From Parvicella sp963922585 (GTDB lineage: Bacteria > Bacteroidota > Bacteroidia > Flavobacteriales_D > Parvicellaceae), in assembly GCA_963922585.1 (NCBI GenBank), contig CAWUIK010000006.1, positions 1 through 59,918 of the forward strand: DNA of 59,918 bases, written 5' to 3'. Made by a program: the position numbers and the translations under genes. Position 1 is the stretch's first letter; each line of letters starts with the position of its first letter. The notes under the pieces are model-generated. The model searched no databases. It had not been told where the DNA came from and saw only the letters and a program-made list of their open reading frames with translations. Positions 34,029 through 43,091 of the stretch are shown here, piece after piece.

Positions 34029-34313
34029 ATGCAAAACGAAATAATAAAAATTTACAAAACACAAATTCACAAATTAAATCTTTCACAAAAAGAGGTTTTA
34101 AGTTCTACTACTAAAATCAAAGAACGTAAAAACTTGCTCACAGCAGTTATTAAACTAAAAGATGGAGATGGAAAAGTAAACATCACGATTCAAACAGAAG
34201 ATCGAGGAGATTTTAAAATATATTCTGCTGTTTTGATGTCTGGAAAAGATTTTGTAGAACTCAAAGGAGGCTATTATTTGCCTATTAGATGTATAAAAAA
34301 GGTAAGTATTTAA
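34029..34313 (+). CDS. Hypothetical 94-aa protein
   Basis: Cytoplasmic, without signal or TM. The first about 28 residues are helical and lysine-rich. The rest is a predicted beta sheet (LLTAVIKLKDGDGKVNITIQ, then VELKGGYYLPIRCIKKVSI). No family recognised. It lies 43 bp upstream of the GNAT gene and is probably cotranscribed with it. Confidence 0.55.
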   Translation: MQNEIIKIYKTQIHKLNLSQKEVLSSTTKIKERKNLLTAVIKLKDGDGKVNITIQTEDRGDFKIYSAVLMSGKDFVELKGGYYLPIRCIKKVSI

Positions 34314-34356
34314 CGTATAAATTAAATAGAATTTTCAAAAAAAGTAAAATTATAAA

Positions 34357-34797
34357 ATGGAAGTAAAACACATTGTTCAAACCAACCAAAAAAACAATTC
34401 AACAGATTTAGAAAAAAGTGAAGTAGCTCAATTTTTGTTCAAACATCTAGAACAATATGGAGATGAATTAAAATATATCAGAAAAGCCATTGATTACATT
34501 TTTGATGTAAATGGAGGGTCTATGGTAATACAAAAAACGGACAATCAAATTAGCGGTGCGGTGGTTATCAACAAAACAGGAATGTCGGGCTATATTCCTG
34601 AAAACATACTTGTGTACATTGCTATGGATTCCAAACATAGAGGCAAAGGTCTTGGTAAAAAATTGATGCAAGAAGCCATAGAAAGTGTGGAAGGAGATAT
34701 TGCGCTGCACGTTGAGAAAGATAATCCAGCACGATTTTTATATGAAAACTTAGGGTTCAAAAATCCATATTTAGAAATGAGGTTAAAAAGAAAATAA
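34357..34797 (+). CDS. GNAT family N-acetyltransferase
   Basis: 146 aa. The acetyl-CoA pyrophosphate loop is RGKGLG at 95-100, preceded by VYIAMDSKH and followed by LHVEKDNPARFLYENLGF, the usual motif B. The substrate is unknown. Its stop codon overlaps the start of the next M20 amidohydrolase (TAATG), so the acetyltransferase and deacylase are translationally coupled. Confidence 0.9.
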   Translation: MEVKHIVQTNQKNNSTDLEKSEVAQFLFKHLEQYGDELKYIRKAIDYIFDVNGGSMVIQKTDNQISGAVVINKTGMSGYIPENILVYIAMDSKHRGKGLGKKLMQEAIESVEGDIALHVEKDNPARFLYENLGFKNPYLEMRLKRK

Positions 34798-35942
34798 TGA
34801 ACATTTCCAAATTAATAGAAATAAGAAAACACCTTCATAAGCACCCTGAAACTTCAGACAATGAAATAGAAACGTCCAGTTTTATCTTACAAACCTTACA
34901 ATCAATTGCTCCCAATTCCGAAATTCTTAAATTAAAAAACCGTGCTGTTTTAGCCACTTTTAAATCAGAAAACAAAGGCGAAAGCATCTTATTGAGATGT
35001 GATATGGATGCTTTGAATATTCAAGAAATAAATACATTTGAACATCAATCTATACACAAAGGAATTGCTCATAAGTGTGGTCACGATGGTCACTCAACCA
35101 TAATGTTGGGTGTGGCAATGCACTTAGCAAACCATCCAATTGAAAAAGGCAGTGTAACGCTTCTTTTTCAACCTTCAGAAGAAAATGGAAAAGGGGCTTT
35201 GGGTGTTTTGAATGACGAAACTTTCAAAAATAATTTTAACCCTGATTATGTTTTTGCGCTTCACAATACACCTGGATTTCCAATGGGAGCGATTATCTTA
35301 AAGGAAAATAATTTTAATCCTGCTGTAATCAGTTTAGTAGTAACTTTTGAAGGGAAAACAGCCCATGCAGCTGAACCTGAACAAGGCACTAATCCCTGTT
35401 ACGCCATTGCTGAATTATTGACGCTCACGAGAGCGCACCAAAATACAGATCAAAATTCTAGTAATTTTAGTTTGATTACGCCTGTTCATGGAAAATATGG
35501 TTCTGAAGATTACGGAATTGCAGCAGGAAATGGGAAAATAGGATTTACGCTGAGGACTTGGAATAATCAAAAATTAGAAGTGCTTCAAAATTGGTTACTA
35601 GAAACAATTAAATCCATTGCTCAGAAAGAGCATTTGGAATACAAAGTAGATTGGACACAATCCTTCAAAAGTTCAAATAATCATCCCGAAGCGGTTGAAT
35701 TTATTAGAAAATCAGCTATCACTAATCAACTGAACATTATTGAAAAAACTGAACCTTTCAGATGGGGAGAAGATTTTGGATTGTTTACAGAAAAATACAA
35801 AGGAGCGATGTTTGCTCTTGGTGCTGGAGAAAACACCCCAGCATTACACAATCCAGATTATGATTTTCCAGATGAAATTATTACACCAGGCATACAAACA
35901 TTTGTAGGAATTATTGATGAAATAGTATCCTCAAAGAACTAA
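34797..35942 (+). CDS. M20 family amidohydrolase
   Basis: 381 aa. IRKHLHKHPETSDNEIETS, LRCDMDALNIQE, HKCGHDGHSTIMLG, QPSEENGKGALG and a C-terminal ALHNPDYDFPDE keep the metal ligands and catalytic Glu of the M20D group. It most likely removes an acyl group from an N-acylated amino acid or dipeptide. It is coupled to the upstream GNAT gene and is followed 3 bp later by an alanine racemase-like gene. Confidence 0.92.
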   Translation: MNISKLIEIRKHLHKHPETSDNEIETSSFILQTLQSIAPNSEILKLKNRAVLATFKSENKGESILLRCDMDALNIQEINTFEHQSIHKGIAHKCGHDGHSTIMLGVAMHLANHPIEKGSVTLLFQPSEENGKGALGVLNDETFKNNFNPDYVFALHNTPGFPMGAIILKENNFNPAVISLVVTFEGKTAHAAEPEQGTNPCYAIAELLTLTRAHQNTDQNSSNFSLITPVHGKYGSEDYGIAAGNGKIGFTLRTWNNQKLEVLQNWLLETIKSIAQKEHLEYKVDWTQSFKSSNNHPEAVEFIRKSAITNQLNIIEKTEPFRWGEDFGLFTEKYKGAMFALGAGENTPALHNPDYDFPDEIITPGIQTFVGIIDEIVSSKN

Positions 35943-35945
35943 AAT

Positions 35946-37097
35946 ATGAAAGAAACATCTTATATAGAAATAAGTAAATCAGCACTCGAATCGAATATTA
36001 AATTTATTAAAAATTACCTAAATCCAGAGGTGGAATTGGTGTCTGTGGTAAAAGGAAATGCTTATGGACACGGAATCGAAGAATTTGTTCCTCTAGCGCA
36101 TGAAGTAGGCATAAATAGTTTTGCGGTTTTTAGTGCCTATGAAGCGTTTAGAGTAATCAAAGAAACTCCAAAACTCGATAGACTCATGATTATGGGGTTT
36201 ATAGATGATGATGAATTAGAAGAAGTAATTGCTAAAGGAATTGAGTTTTTTGTGTATGACCAAAATAGACTACTAAAAGCCATAGAAATTTGTAAAAAAG
36301 AACACTTAAAAACCAAAATTCATCTCGAAGTTGAAACTGGATTGAATAGAACTGGATTTACAACAGAAGAATTAGATGAGGTACAAGAAATCATTGCTCA
36401 AAACAAAGATTATATTGTAAATGCTGGCGTTTGTTCTCATTTGGCAGGTGCAGAAAACATTTCGAATTATTATAGAATTAAGAACCAAATTATTAGTTTT
36501 CAAAAATCTGTAAAAAATTTAGAGCAAAATGGGTTGAACTTTGAAACCAAACATTTGGCTTGTTCAGCAGCAATTATTAATTATCCAAGGGTTGTTTTTA
36601 ATTTGGTTAGGATCGGAATTATGCAATATGGTTTTTGGCCTAGCAATGAAGTAAAAATGGCTTTTATGGTAAAGCAAAAAAGCAATGAAGATCCTTTAAA
36701 AAGGGTCATTACTTGGAAAAGTAAAGTGATGAGTTTAAAAAAGGTTTCAAAAGGAGAATATATTGGATATGGAAATTCTCTACAGGCGGAAGTAGATATG
36801 AAAATCGCTGGAGTTCCTGTAGGTTACGCTCATGGCTTCAATAGATCTCTAAGTAATCAAGGTAAAGTATTGATAAAAGGCAAAAGGTTGGACGTAATTG
36901 GTGTTGTAAATATGAATATGATGCTTATCGACATTACATCGGTAGAAACTATAGAAATTGGAGATGAAGTAGTGTTGATAGGTTCTCAAGGAAATCAAAA
37001 TATTTCTGTAGCATCATTTAGTGACCTAAGTAGCCAATTGAATTATGAAATGCTTTCGAGACTCCCCAATGATATTAATAGAAAAATTATAGCATAA
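35946..37097 (+). CDS. Alanine racemase family protein (PLP fold type III)
   Basis: 383 aa. The PLP lysine is Lys36 in VVKGNAYGHG. ETGLNRTGF, VCSHLAGAE, LVRIGIMQYGFWP, IGYGNSL and VPVGYAHGFNRSLS follow in family order. Compared with the usual GYADGYPR, the aspartate is replaced by histidine, so substrate preference may differ from alanine. It could supply D-Ala for peptidoglycan or another D-amino acid. It has a close neighbour of a second fold-III racemase group just 1 bp downstream. Confidence 0.88.
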   Translation: MKETSYIEISKSALESNIKFIKNYLNPEVELVSVVKGNAYGHGIEEFVPLAHEVGINSFAVFSAYEAFRVIKETPKLDRLMIMGFIDDDELEEVIAKGIEFFVYDQNRLLKAIEICKKEHLKTKIHLEVETGLNRTGFTTEELDEVQEIIAQNKDYIVNAGVCSHLAGAENISNYYRIKNQIISFQKSVKNLEQNGLNFETKHLACSAAIINYPRVVFNLVRIGIMQYGFWPSNEVKMAFMVKQKSNEDPLKRVITWKSKVMSLKKVSKGEYIGYGNSLQAEVDMKIAGVPVGYAHGFNRSLSNQGKVLIKGKRLDVIGVVNMNMMLIDITSVETIEIGDEVVLIGSQGNQNISVASFSDLSSQLNYEMLSRLPNDINRKIIA

Positions 37098-37098
37098 A

Positions 37099-38169
37099 AT
37101 GGCATTTATAGAACTTCATAGAGATAAACTAAAACACAATTATTCTTTTATAAAATCACTCCTTGACAAACACAATAAGGAATTGGCGGTCGTTTCAAAG
37201 TTGCTTTGTGGAAACAGAAAATATCTAACTGAGTTAATAAACCTTGGCGTAAAGGAAATCTGTGATTCACGAGTAAGTAATCTCAAAATTATCAAAGAAT
37301 TAAATCCAAACATTCAGACTGTTTATATCAAACCTCCTGCAAAAAGAAGTATTAAAAGTATTGTAAAATATGCCGATGCTAGTTTCAATTCTTCTTATGA
37401 AACCATCAAAATGCTATCTGATGAAGCGCATCTTCAAGGTAAAATTCACAAAATCATTATCATGATAGAAATGGGAGATTTGAGAGAAGGCATCATGGGG
37501 GAAAATTTGTTGGATTTTTATGAAAAGATATTTAAACTTCAAAATATCAAAGTAACTGGAATTGGAACCAATTTGAACTGCATGAGTGGAGTATTACCCT
37601 CACAAGATAAATTGATTCAATTGTCTCTTTACAAATTATTAGTAGAAACTAAATTCAACAGAAAAATACCTTGGGTAACAGGAGGAAGCTCTATTACATT
37701 ACCTTTATTACACAAAGGACAAATACCAGAAGGCGTAAATCATTTTAGAATAGGAGAAACATTGTTTTTTGGAACCAATCTTATCGAAGAAAAACCCTAC
37801 AAAGGAATGAAGCAGGATGTTTTTGTCTTATACACAGAAATTATTGAAATTGAAGAAAAACCAATCATTCCTATTGGAGATTTGGCAGCAAATCCTTCTG
37901 GTGAATTGTTTGAAGTAAATGAAGTTGAATACGGTAAAACATCTATTAGAGCCATTGTGGACATTGGGTCCTTAGATATTTCAACAGATTTTCTTTTTCC
38001 CATGGATAAAGAAATTTCCATAATTGGAGCAAGTTCGGATATGTTGGTATTGGACTTGGGAAACAGGAAAAATGATTATAAAGTAGGAAATCTAATTCCA
38101 TTTACACTTAAATACATGGGTGCACTTGGTCTTTTAAACTCTGATTATATTGAGAAAAAAGTTGTTTAG
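37099..38169 (+). CDS. Alanine/ornithine racemase family PLP enzyme (Orr-like)
   Basis: 356 aa. The PLP-binding Lys34 lies in VVSKLLCGN. MIEMGDLREGIM, GIGTNLNCM, WVTGGSSITLPLL and FRIGETLFFG match the ornithine/alanine racemase-like branch of fold-III enzymes. Known members racemise ornithine, or lysine and arginine in some; the substrate here cannot be assigned. It ends the dense cluster that begins with the 94-aa gene at 34029. Confidence 0.88.
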   Translation: MAFIELHRDKLKHNYSFIKSLLDKHNKELAVVSKLLCGNRKYLTELINLGVKEICDSRVSNLKIIKELNPNIQTVYIKPPAKRSIKSIVKYADASFNSSYETIKMLSDEAHLQGKIHKIIIMIEMGDLREGIMGENLLDFYEKIFKLQNIKVTGIGTNLNCMSGVLPSQDKLIQLSLYKLLVETKFNRKIPWVTGGSSITLPLLHKGQIPEGVNHFRIGETLFFGTNLIEEKPYKGMKQDVFVLYTEIIEIEEKPIIPIGDLAANPSGELFEVNEVEYGKTSIRAIVDIGSLDISTDFLFPMDKEISIIGASSDMLVLDLGNRKNDYKVGNLIPFTLKYMGALGLLNSDYIEKKVV

Positions 38170-38272
38170 TGACACCGCTTTAAAGTTCCTTAATTGTTAG
38201 GTCTTTTGTACTATTCAAAATTACACCTATCAAAAAATTTAACTAATCTTTCAAATTATTATCGTTTTTCAT

Positions 38273-38302
38273 TTGTGCAATACCCTTTTTTAGGTATTTT
38301 TG
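38273..38302 (+). promoter_or_regulatory. Promoter of the suf operon (TTG-N19-TATTTTTG)
   Basis: TTG 38273-38275, 19-bp spacer, TATTTTTG 38295-38302. An exact consensus match, with the ATG of sufA at 38338. The spacer holds a short AATACC/GGTATT inverted repeat that overlaps the -7 box. Confidence 0.75.
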
Positions 38303-38337
38303 CGCTCTATTTAGATTTAGTTTAAATAAGAATAACT

Positions 38338-38661
38338 ATGATACAAGTAAGTGATAATGCCAAAAAAAGAGCCATTCAGTTGATGGACGAAGACGAAAAA
38401 CCCAACTGTTTTATTAGAGTAGGAGTAAAAGGCGGAGGCTGTTCTGGATTGATGTATGATTTATCTTTCGATAATCAAATCAATGAAGACGACAAAGAAA
38501 TTGAAAGCAACGGCATTAAAGTCGTTGTGGACAAAAAGAGTTTTTTATATCTAGTAGGAACAACTTTAGATTATTCTGGAGGTTTGAACGGAAAAGGTTT
38601 TGTATTTGTAAATCCCAATGCTGAAAGAACCTGCGGTTGTGGAGAAAGTTTTTCGTTATAA
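38338..38661 (+). CDS. sufA: SufA/IscA-type iron-sulfur cluster assembly A-type carrier
   Basis: 107 aa. The three conserved cluster cysteines are Cys35 (KGGGCSGL), Cys99 and Cys101 (TCGCGES). It accepts clusters from the SufBCD scaffold and delivers them to apoproteins. First gene of the suf operon, 23 bp before sufB. Confidence 0.93.
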   Translation: MIQVSDNAKKRAIQLMDEDEKPNCFIRVGVKGGGCSGLMYDLSFDNQINEDDKEIESNGIKVVVDKKSFLYLVGTTLDYSGGLNGKGFVFVNPNAERTCGCGESFSL

Positions 38662-38684
38662 ATTAGAAATTAAAGAAAGAAGTA

Positions 38685-40136
38685 ATGGGAATGAAATATA
38701 CAGAGGAGGATTTAAAGGAAGAGTTGAAAACCAAAGAATACGAATTTGGATTTACTACAAATATAGAGTCAGATCGAGCTCCTAATGGTATTAATGAAGA
38801 TATTATTAGATTTATTTCGGCCAAAAAACAAGAGCCCGAATGGCTTTTGGAATACAGATTAAACGCTCTAAAAGTCTGGCAACAAATGGTCGAGCCTGAA
38901 TGGGCACACGTAAAATACGAAAAACCAAAATTTCAAGAAATTTCATATTATTCTGCTCCCAAAAAGAAAAAAGAATTAAAAAGTTTAGATGAAGTAGATC
39001 CAGAAATTCTAAGAACTATGGAACGTCTAGGAATTTCATTGGAAGAGCAGAAAAAGTTAACAGGAGTTGCAGTTGATTTTGTCATAGATTCTGTTTCTGT
39101 TGCAACCTCTTTTAAAGAAAAGTTGGCTGAACTGGGAATTATTTTTTGTTCATTCAGCGAAGCGGTTAAAGAGCATCCTGATTTGGTGAAAAAATATTTA
39201 GGAACTGTTGTTCCTACGGCTGATAATTTTTATGCAGCACTCAATTCGGCAGTTTTTTCTGATGGGTCTTTTTGCTATATCCCAAAAGGAGTAAGATGCC
39301 CAATGGAATTGTCAACATACTTTAGAATCAATGATTCTGGAACGGGACAATTTGAAAGAACATTGGTGATAGCAGACGAAGGAAGTTATGTAAGTTACCT
39401 CGAAGGATGTACTGCCCCTCAAAGAGATGAAAATCAATTGCACGCTGCTGTAGTAGAATTAATTGCATTGGACAATGCAGAGATTAAATACTCAACTGTC
39501 CAAAATTGGTATCCTGGAGATAAAAACGGAAAAGGTGGCGTTTTCAATTTTGTGACTAAAAGAGGTATTTGTTATAAAAATTCAAAAATTTCTTGGACGC
39601 AAGTAGAAACAGGAAGTGCCATCACTTGGAAATATCCTTCTTGTATTTTGAAAGGCGACAACTCAATTGGAGAGTTTTATTCAGTAGCGGTGACCAACAA
39701 CTACCAAATGGCAGATACAGGAACCAAAATGATTCATATTGGAAAAAACACCAAAAGCACCATTATTTCTAAAGGGATTAGCGCAGGAAATAGTCACAAT
39801 TCTTACCGAGGATTAGTAAAAATAGGAAAAGGAGCAACCAATTCGAGGAACTTTTCTCAATGTGACTCCCTATTAATGACAGATAGATGTGGAGCACATA
39901 CGTATCCATATATTGAATGCGAAAATAGCACAGCACAATTAGAACACGAAGCCACAACAAGTAAAATTGGTGAGGATCAAGTTTTTTATTGCAAACAAAG
40001 AGGCATCAGCGAAGAAAGAGCCATCAGTTTGATTGTGAATGGATATGCCAAAGAAGTGTTAAATAAACTTCCAATGGAATTTGCTGTTGAAGCACAAAAA
40101 CTTCTTGAAATTAGTTTAGAAAATTCTGTAGGATAA
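38685..40136 (+). CDS. sufB: Fe-S cluster scaffold protein SufB
   Basis: 483 aa, usual length. Diagnostic stretches are GVRCPMELSTYFRINDSGTG, YLEGCTAPQRDENQLHAA, YSTVQNWYPGDKNGKGGVFN and MTDRCGAHTYPYIECENSTA. SufB forms the SufB-SufC2-SufD complex that builds Fe-S clusters with sulfur from SufS/SufE. The start is the ATG at 38685; another ATG (38691) is nearby. Confidence 0.97.
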   Translation: MGMKYTEEDLKEELKTKEYEFGFTTNIESDRAPNGINEDIIRFISAKKQEPEWLLEYRLNALKVWQQMVEPEWAHVKYEKPKFQEISYYSAPKKKKELKSLDEVDPEILRTMERLGISLEEQKKLTGVAVDFVIDSVSVATSFKEKLAELGIIFCSFSEAVKEHPDLVKKYLGTVVPTADNFYAALNSAVFSDGSFCYIPKGVRCPMELSTYFRINDSGTGQFERTLVIADEGSYVSYLEGCTAPQRDENQLHAAVVELIALDNAEIKYSTVQNWYPGDKNGKGGVFNFVTKRGICYKNSKISWTQVETGSAITWKYPSCILKGDNSIGEFYSVAVTNNYQMADTGTKMIHIGKNTKSTIISKGISAGNSHNSYRGLVKIGKGATNSRNFSQCDSLLMTDRCGAHTYPYIECENSTAQLEHEATTSKIGEDQVFYCKQRGISEERAISLIVNGYAKEVLNKLPMEFAVEAQKLLEISLENSVG

Positions 40137-40166
40137 GAGAAAATAAAAAATTATAAGTAAATTAAA

Positions 40167-40928
40167 ATGAGCAAAACAATTATAAATATCAAAAATCTTC
40201 ACGCTTCAGTAGATGGGAAGGCAATTCTAAAAGGTATCAACTTGGAAGTAAAAGCTGGTGAAGTGCACGCGATTATGGGACCCAATGGTTCTGGTAAAAG
40301 TACGCTTTCTTCCGTTTTGGCAGGAAGAGAAGAGTTTGAAGTTACTGACGGTGAAGTAGATTATTTAGGACTTGATTTATTAGAACTAGAACCAGAAGAA
40401 AGAGCATGGGAAGGTTTGTTTTTGGCTTTTCAATATCCAGTCGAGATTCCAGGTGTTTCTAATATGAATTTTTTGAAAACCGCTTTGGCAGAAAAAGCAA
40501 AACACAAAGGATTGGAACCCGTTTCTTCAAAAGACTTTTTGAAATTGGTAAAAGAAAAATCTCAATTAGTTGAATTGAGCGATAAACTTAAAAATCGTTC
40601 GGTAAATGAAGGGTTTTCTGGTGGTGAGAAAAAGCGTAACGAAATCTTCCAAATGGCAATGCTTGAACCTACTTTATCAATTTTGGATGAAACAGATTCA
40701 GGATTAGACATTGATGCGTTGAGAATTGTAGCTCACGGTGTAAATACACTTAAAACATCTGAAAATGCATCTATAGTAATTACGCATTACCAAAGATTGT
40801 TGGATTATATCGTTCCAGATTTTGTTCACGTATTGCACGATGGAAAAATCATCAAAACAGGTGATAAAACGCTTGCTTTAGAACTCGAAGAGAGAGGATA
40901 TGATTGGTTGGTAAAAGATTTAGTATAA
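40167..40928 (+). CDS. sufC: Fe-S cluster assembly ATPase SufC
   Basis: 253 aa ABC ATPase. Walker A GPNGSGKST, signature FSGGEKKRNEIFQ, Walker B SILDETDSGLDIDAL and His switch VITHYQRLL all present. ATP hydrolysis by the SufC dimer drives remodelling of SufBD. It lies 30 bp after sufB and 11 bp before sufD. Confidence 0.97.
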   Translation: MSKTIINIKNLHASVDGKAILKGINLEVKAGEVHAIMGPNGSGKSTLSSVLAGREEFEVTDGEVDYLGLDLLELEPEERAWEGLFLAFQYPVEIPGVSNMNFLKTALAEKAKHKGLEPVSSKDFLKLVKEKSQLVELSDKLKNRSVNEGFSGGEKKRNEIFQMAMLEPTLSILDETDSGLDIDALRIVAHGVNTLKTSENASIVITHYQRLLDYIVPDFVHVLHDGKIIKTGDKTLALELEERGYDWLVKDLV

Positions 40929-40939
40929 AAAGCACTACA

Positions 40940-42175
40940 ATGACATTTTTAAAAGAAAAAATATTTGACATCAAAACTTCACCCATAGACTCTGTGGAAG
41001 TTAAAAACGCACTCACGCAAGTTTCTGAAAGAGAATTTCCTCAAAGAAAAACAGAAGATTGGAGGTATGCCAAGTTGGGTAAAATTCTAAACAAAAACTA
41101 TCAGTTTGACGCTAATGAAGTTACAGATATTTCCGATTTTCTAATACCCGATTTAGAGGTAGATTTAGTGGTTCTTGTTAATGGATTTTATAATGAGCAA
41201 TTTTCTAAAATTAAAAGCCAAAACGGTGTCACAATACTTCCTATTGAAAAAGCAAGTCAATTGGAAACTTTCAAAAATCACTTTAATGTTTTGGCCAAAG
41301 AAAGTCAAGAAATTTTTACAAGTATCAATACAGCATACAATCAAGGTGGTGTATTTGTGTGGGTAGATAAAAATACTCAGGTAGAAAAACCTATTTATAT
41401 ACTAAATATAAATGCAGGAAATGGCGTAATTAGTAATGCGAGAAATTTAATTGTAGTAGAGCAAAGTTCCGAATTGAAAGTCATCCAAAGATATGTAACA
41501 CAAAACGGAACCGAGAATTTCAACAATGCGCTCACTGAAGTTTTTGTAAAGCAAAATGCGAAAGTTACAATTGAAAAAATCCAAGATTTCTCGGAATTTG
41601 ACAGACAAGTTTGTACAGAAGAAATACATCAAGAAAAAGATTCAAATTTCGTTATCAACACATTTACACTTTCGGGAGGGTTTATCAGAAATGGATTAAA
41701 CATCAAAGTTGACGGCACCAATTGTTACTCCGAAATGAATGGATTATTCATTGGAAAAGGAGAGCAGTTTATCGACAATCATACTCGAATAGATCATTTA
41801 AAGAGCAATTGCATTTCAAGTGAACTTTACAAAGGCATTCTCAAAGATAATGCTACAGGAGTTTTCAACGGAAAGGTCATTGTGCACAAAGACGCACAAG
41901 TTATTGAAGCCTATCAACAAAACAAAAATGTATTGTTGTCAGACACTGCTTCAATGAACACCAAGCCAGAATTGGAAATTTTTGCAGATGACGTGAAATG
42001 TAGTCATGGAACCACAACCGGACAATTTGATGAGGAAGCTATTTTCTATTTACAAGCAAGAGGAATAAGTAAAAATGCAGCGAAAGAAATGCTGATTGGA
42101 GCTTTTGCAAACGAAGTTATTGAAAAAATTAGTGTGGATGCTGTTAGAGATTTTATGATGTCAAAATTGACTTAA
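40940..42175 (+). CDS. sufD: Fe-S cluster assembly protein SufD
   Basis: 411 aa from the ATG at 40940. The N-terminal part (EREFPQRKTEDWRYAKLGKI) and beta-helix core (FIDNHTRIDHLKSNCISSEL, KPELEIFADDVKCSHGTTTG, YLQARGISKNAAKEMLIGAF) are diagnostic. An upstream ATG at 40904 overlaps sufC and is unlikely. Cysteine desulfurase sufS and sufE, which often follow in Bacteroidota, are not here. Confidence 0.95.
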   Translation: MTFLKEKIFDIKTSPIDSVEVKNALTQVSEREFPQRKTEDWRYAKLGKILNKNYQFDANEVTDISDFLIPDLEVDLVVLVNGFYNEQFSKIKSQNGVTILPIEKASQLETFKNHFNVLAKESQEIFTSINTAYNQGGVFVWVDKNTQVEKPIYILNINAGNGVISNARNLIVVEQSSELKVIQRYVTQNGTENFNNALTEVFVKQNAKVTIEKIQDFSEFDRQVCTEEIHQEKDSNFVINTFTLSGGFIRNGLNIKVDGTNCYSEMNGLFIGKGEQFIDNHTRIDHLKSNCISSELYKGILKDNATGVFNGKVIVHKDAQVIEAYQQNKNVLLSDTASMNTKPELEIFADDVKCSHGTTTGQFDEEAIFYLQARGISKNAAKEMLIGAFANEVIEKISVDAVRDFMMSKLT

Positions 42176-42186
42176 AATTTATAGAT

Positions 42187-42990
42187 TTAATCAGAAAACT
42201 CTACCGTTATCGTATCGTTCAGTTTGATGCCAAACAATTTGTTGGCACCACCACCCGAGCCGTCCACTCCTTTGTTGATAGCAATTTCTAAGAAGCCAGA
42301 GTTGCTAAAAATAGCCACTTTTTCACCTTCGGGAACTTCACTGTATTTTTTGTGAATCTTTGAAATTGTATAGTCAGCTCGAGTAAGATAAATCTTAAAA
42401 CTCCTTCCGTTGGCTACTTCTTCAAAAGTTTCTTTGTTGATATTGGTAATTAGATTTCCATAAGTGTCTATGTAAGAAACCGTTCCTTTAATCACATTGG
42501 CTTCTACCGTAGCTCTAAACAAATGCCTTCTGTTGAGCTGTGTCACCTTTCTTCCAAGAGTTGCAATCGAAATATTTCTCGACAATTTACTAGCAACCTC
42601 TACAAAAATGTTTTTAGTGGGAAAAGATTGAGATAAATGTATGTAGTCATTGGCATCTATTTCATAGATATGCTCTGGAGTTTCATTGAAAACTAATGAA
42701 AATAAACCATTATTTGCTCCAATAAAAAAATGACCTTCGTGTTGTATCACAATGTGCTTTACGTGTTCCGTCTCTTCTGGGTTCACTCCCAATATATGTA
42801 TTGTCCCAACAGGAAAATCCCTAAAACAGTTTTTTAATACATATGAAGCATGAGCAATATCAAAAGGTCTGATTTCATGACTGATGTCCACCACCAAAAC
42901 CTCTTTCATTTTGGAATATATAGCGCCCTTAATTGAAGCAACATAATAGTCTTTGTTGCCCATATCTGTTATTAAAGTTACGATTCTCAA
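42187..42990 (-). CDS. SAM hydroxide adenosyltransferase / SAM hydrolase (DUF62 family)
   Basis: About 268 aa from a TTG start at 42990. The family begins with the strand and metal-free loop [RI]VTLITDMGNKDYYVASIKG, so translation must start at or just before it. The in-frame ATG at 43065 adds 25 odd hydrophobic residues, and the next ATG (42960) would cut into the conserved N-terminus. Conserved ISHEIRPFDIAHASYVL, FFIGANNGLFSLVF and YIDTYGNLITNI follow. The enzyme hydrolyses S-adenosylmethionine to adenosine and methionine. It is convergent with sufD (11 bp) and divergent from phoH. Confidence 0.85.
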   Translation of the reverse strand: MRIVTLITDMGNKDYYVASIKGAIYSKMKEVLVVDISHEIRPFDIAHASYVLKNCFRDFPVGTIHILGVNPEETEHVKHIVIQHEGHFFIGANNGLFSLVFNETPEHIYEIDANDYIHLSQSFPTKNIFVEVASKLSRNISIATLGRKVTQLNRRHLFRATVEANVIKGTVSYIDTYGNLITNINKETFEEVANGRSFKIYLTRADYTISKIHKKYSEVPEGEKVAIFSNSGFLEIAINKGVDGSGGGANKLFGIKLNDTITVEFSD

Positions 42991-43054
42991 AATGATATTA
43001 GTATATTTTGCATCAAATAGAATAAAAAAAACAATAGTATATATACATTTTAAA

Positions 43055-43062
43055 TAAATTTG
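43055..43062 (+). promoter_or_regulatory. -7 box of the phoH gene
   Basis: TAAATTTG, an exact TAnnTTTG match, 29 bp before the TTG start at 43092. No spaced TTG -33 element is clear. Confidence 0.5.
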
Positions 43063-43091
43063 CAAACATCATAAATTTAATTAGTTTCAAT

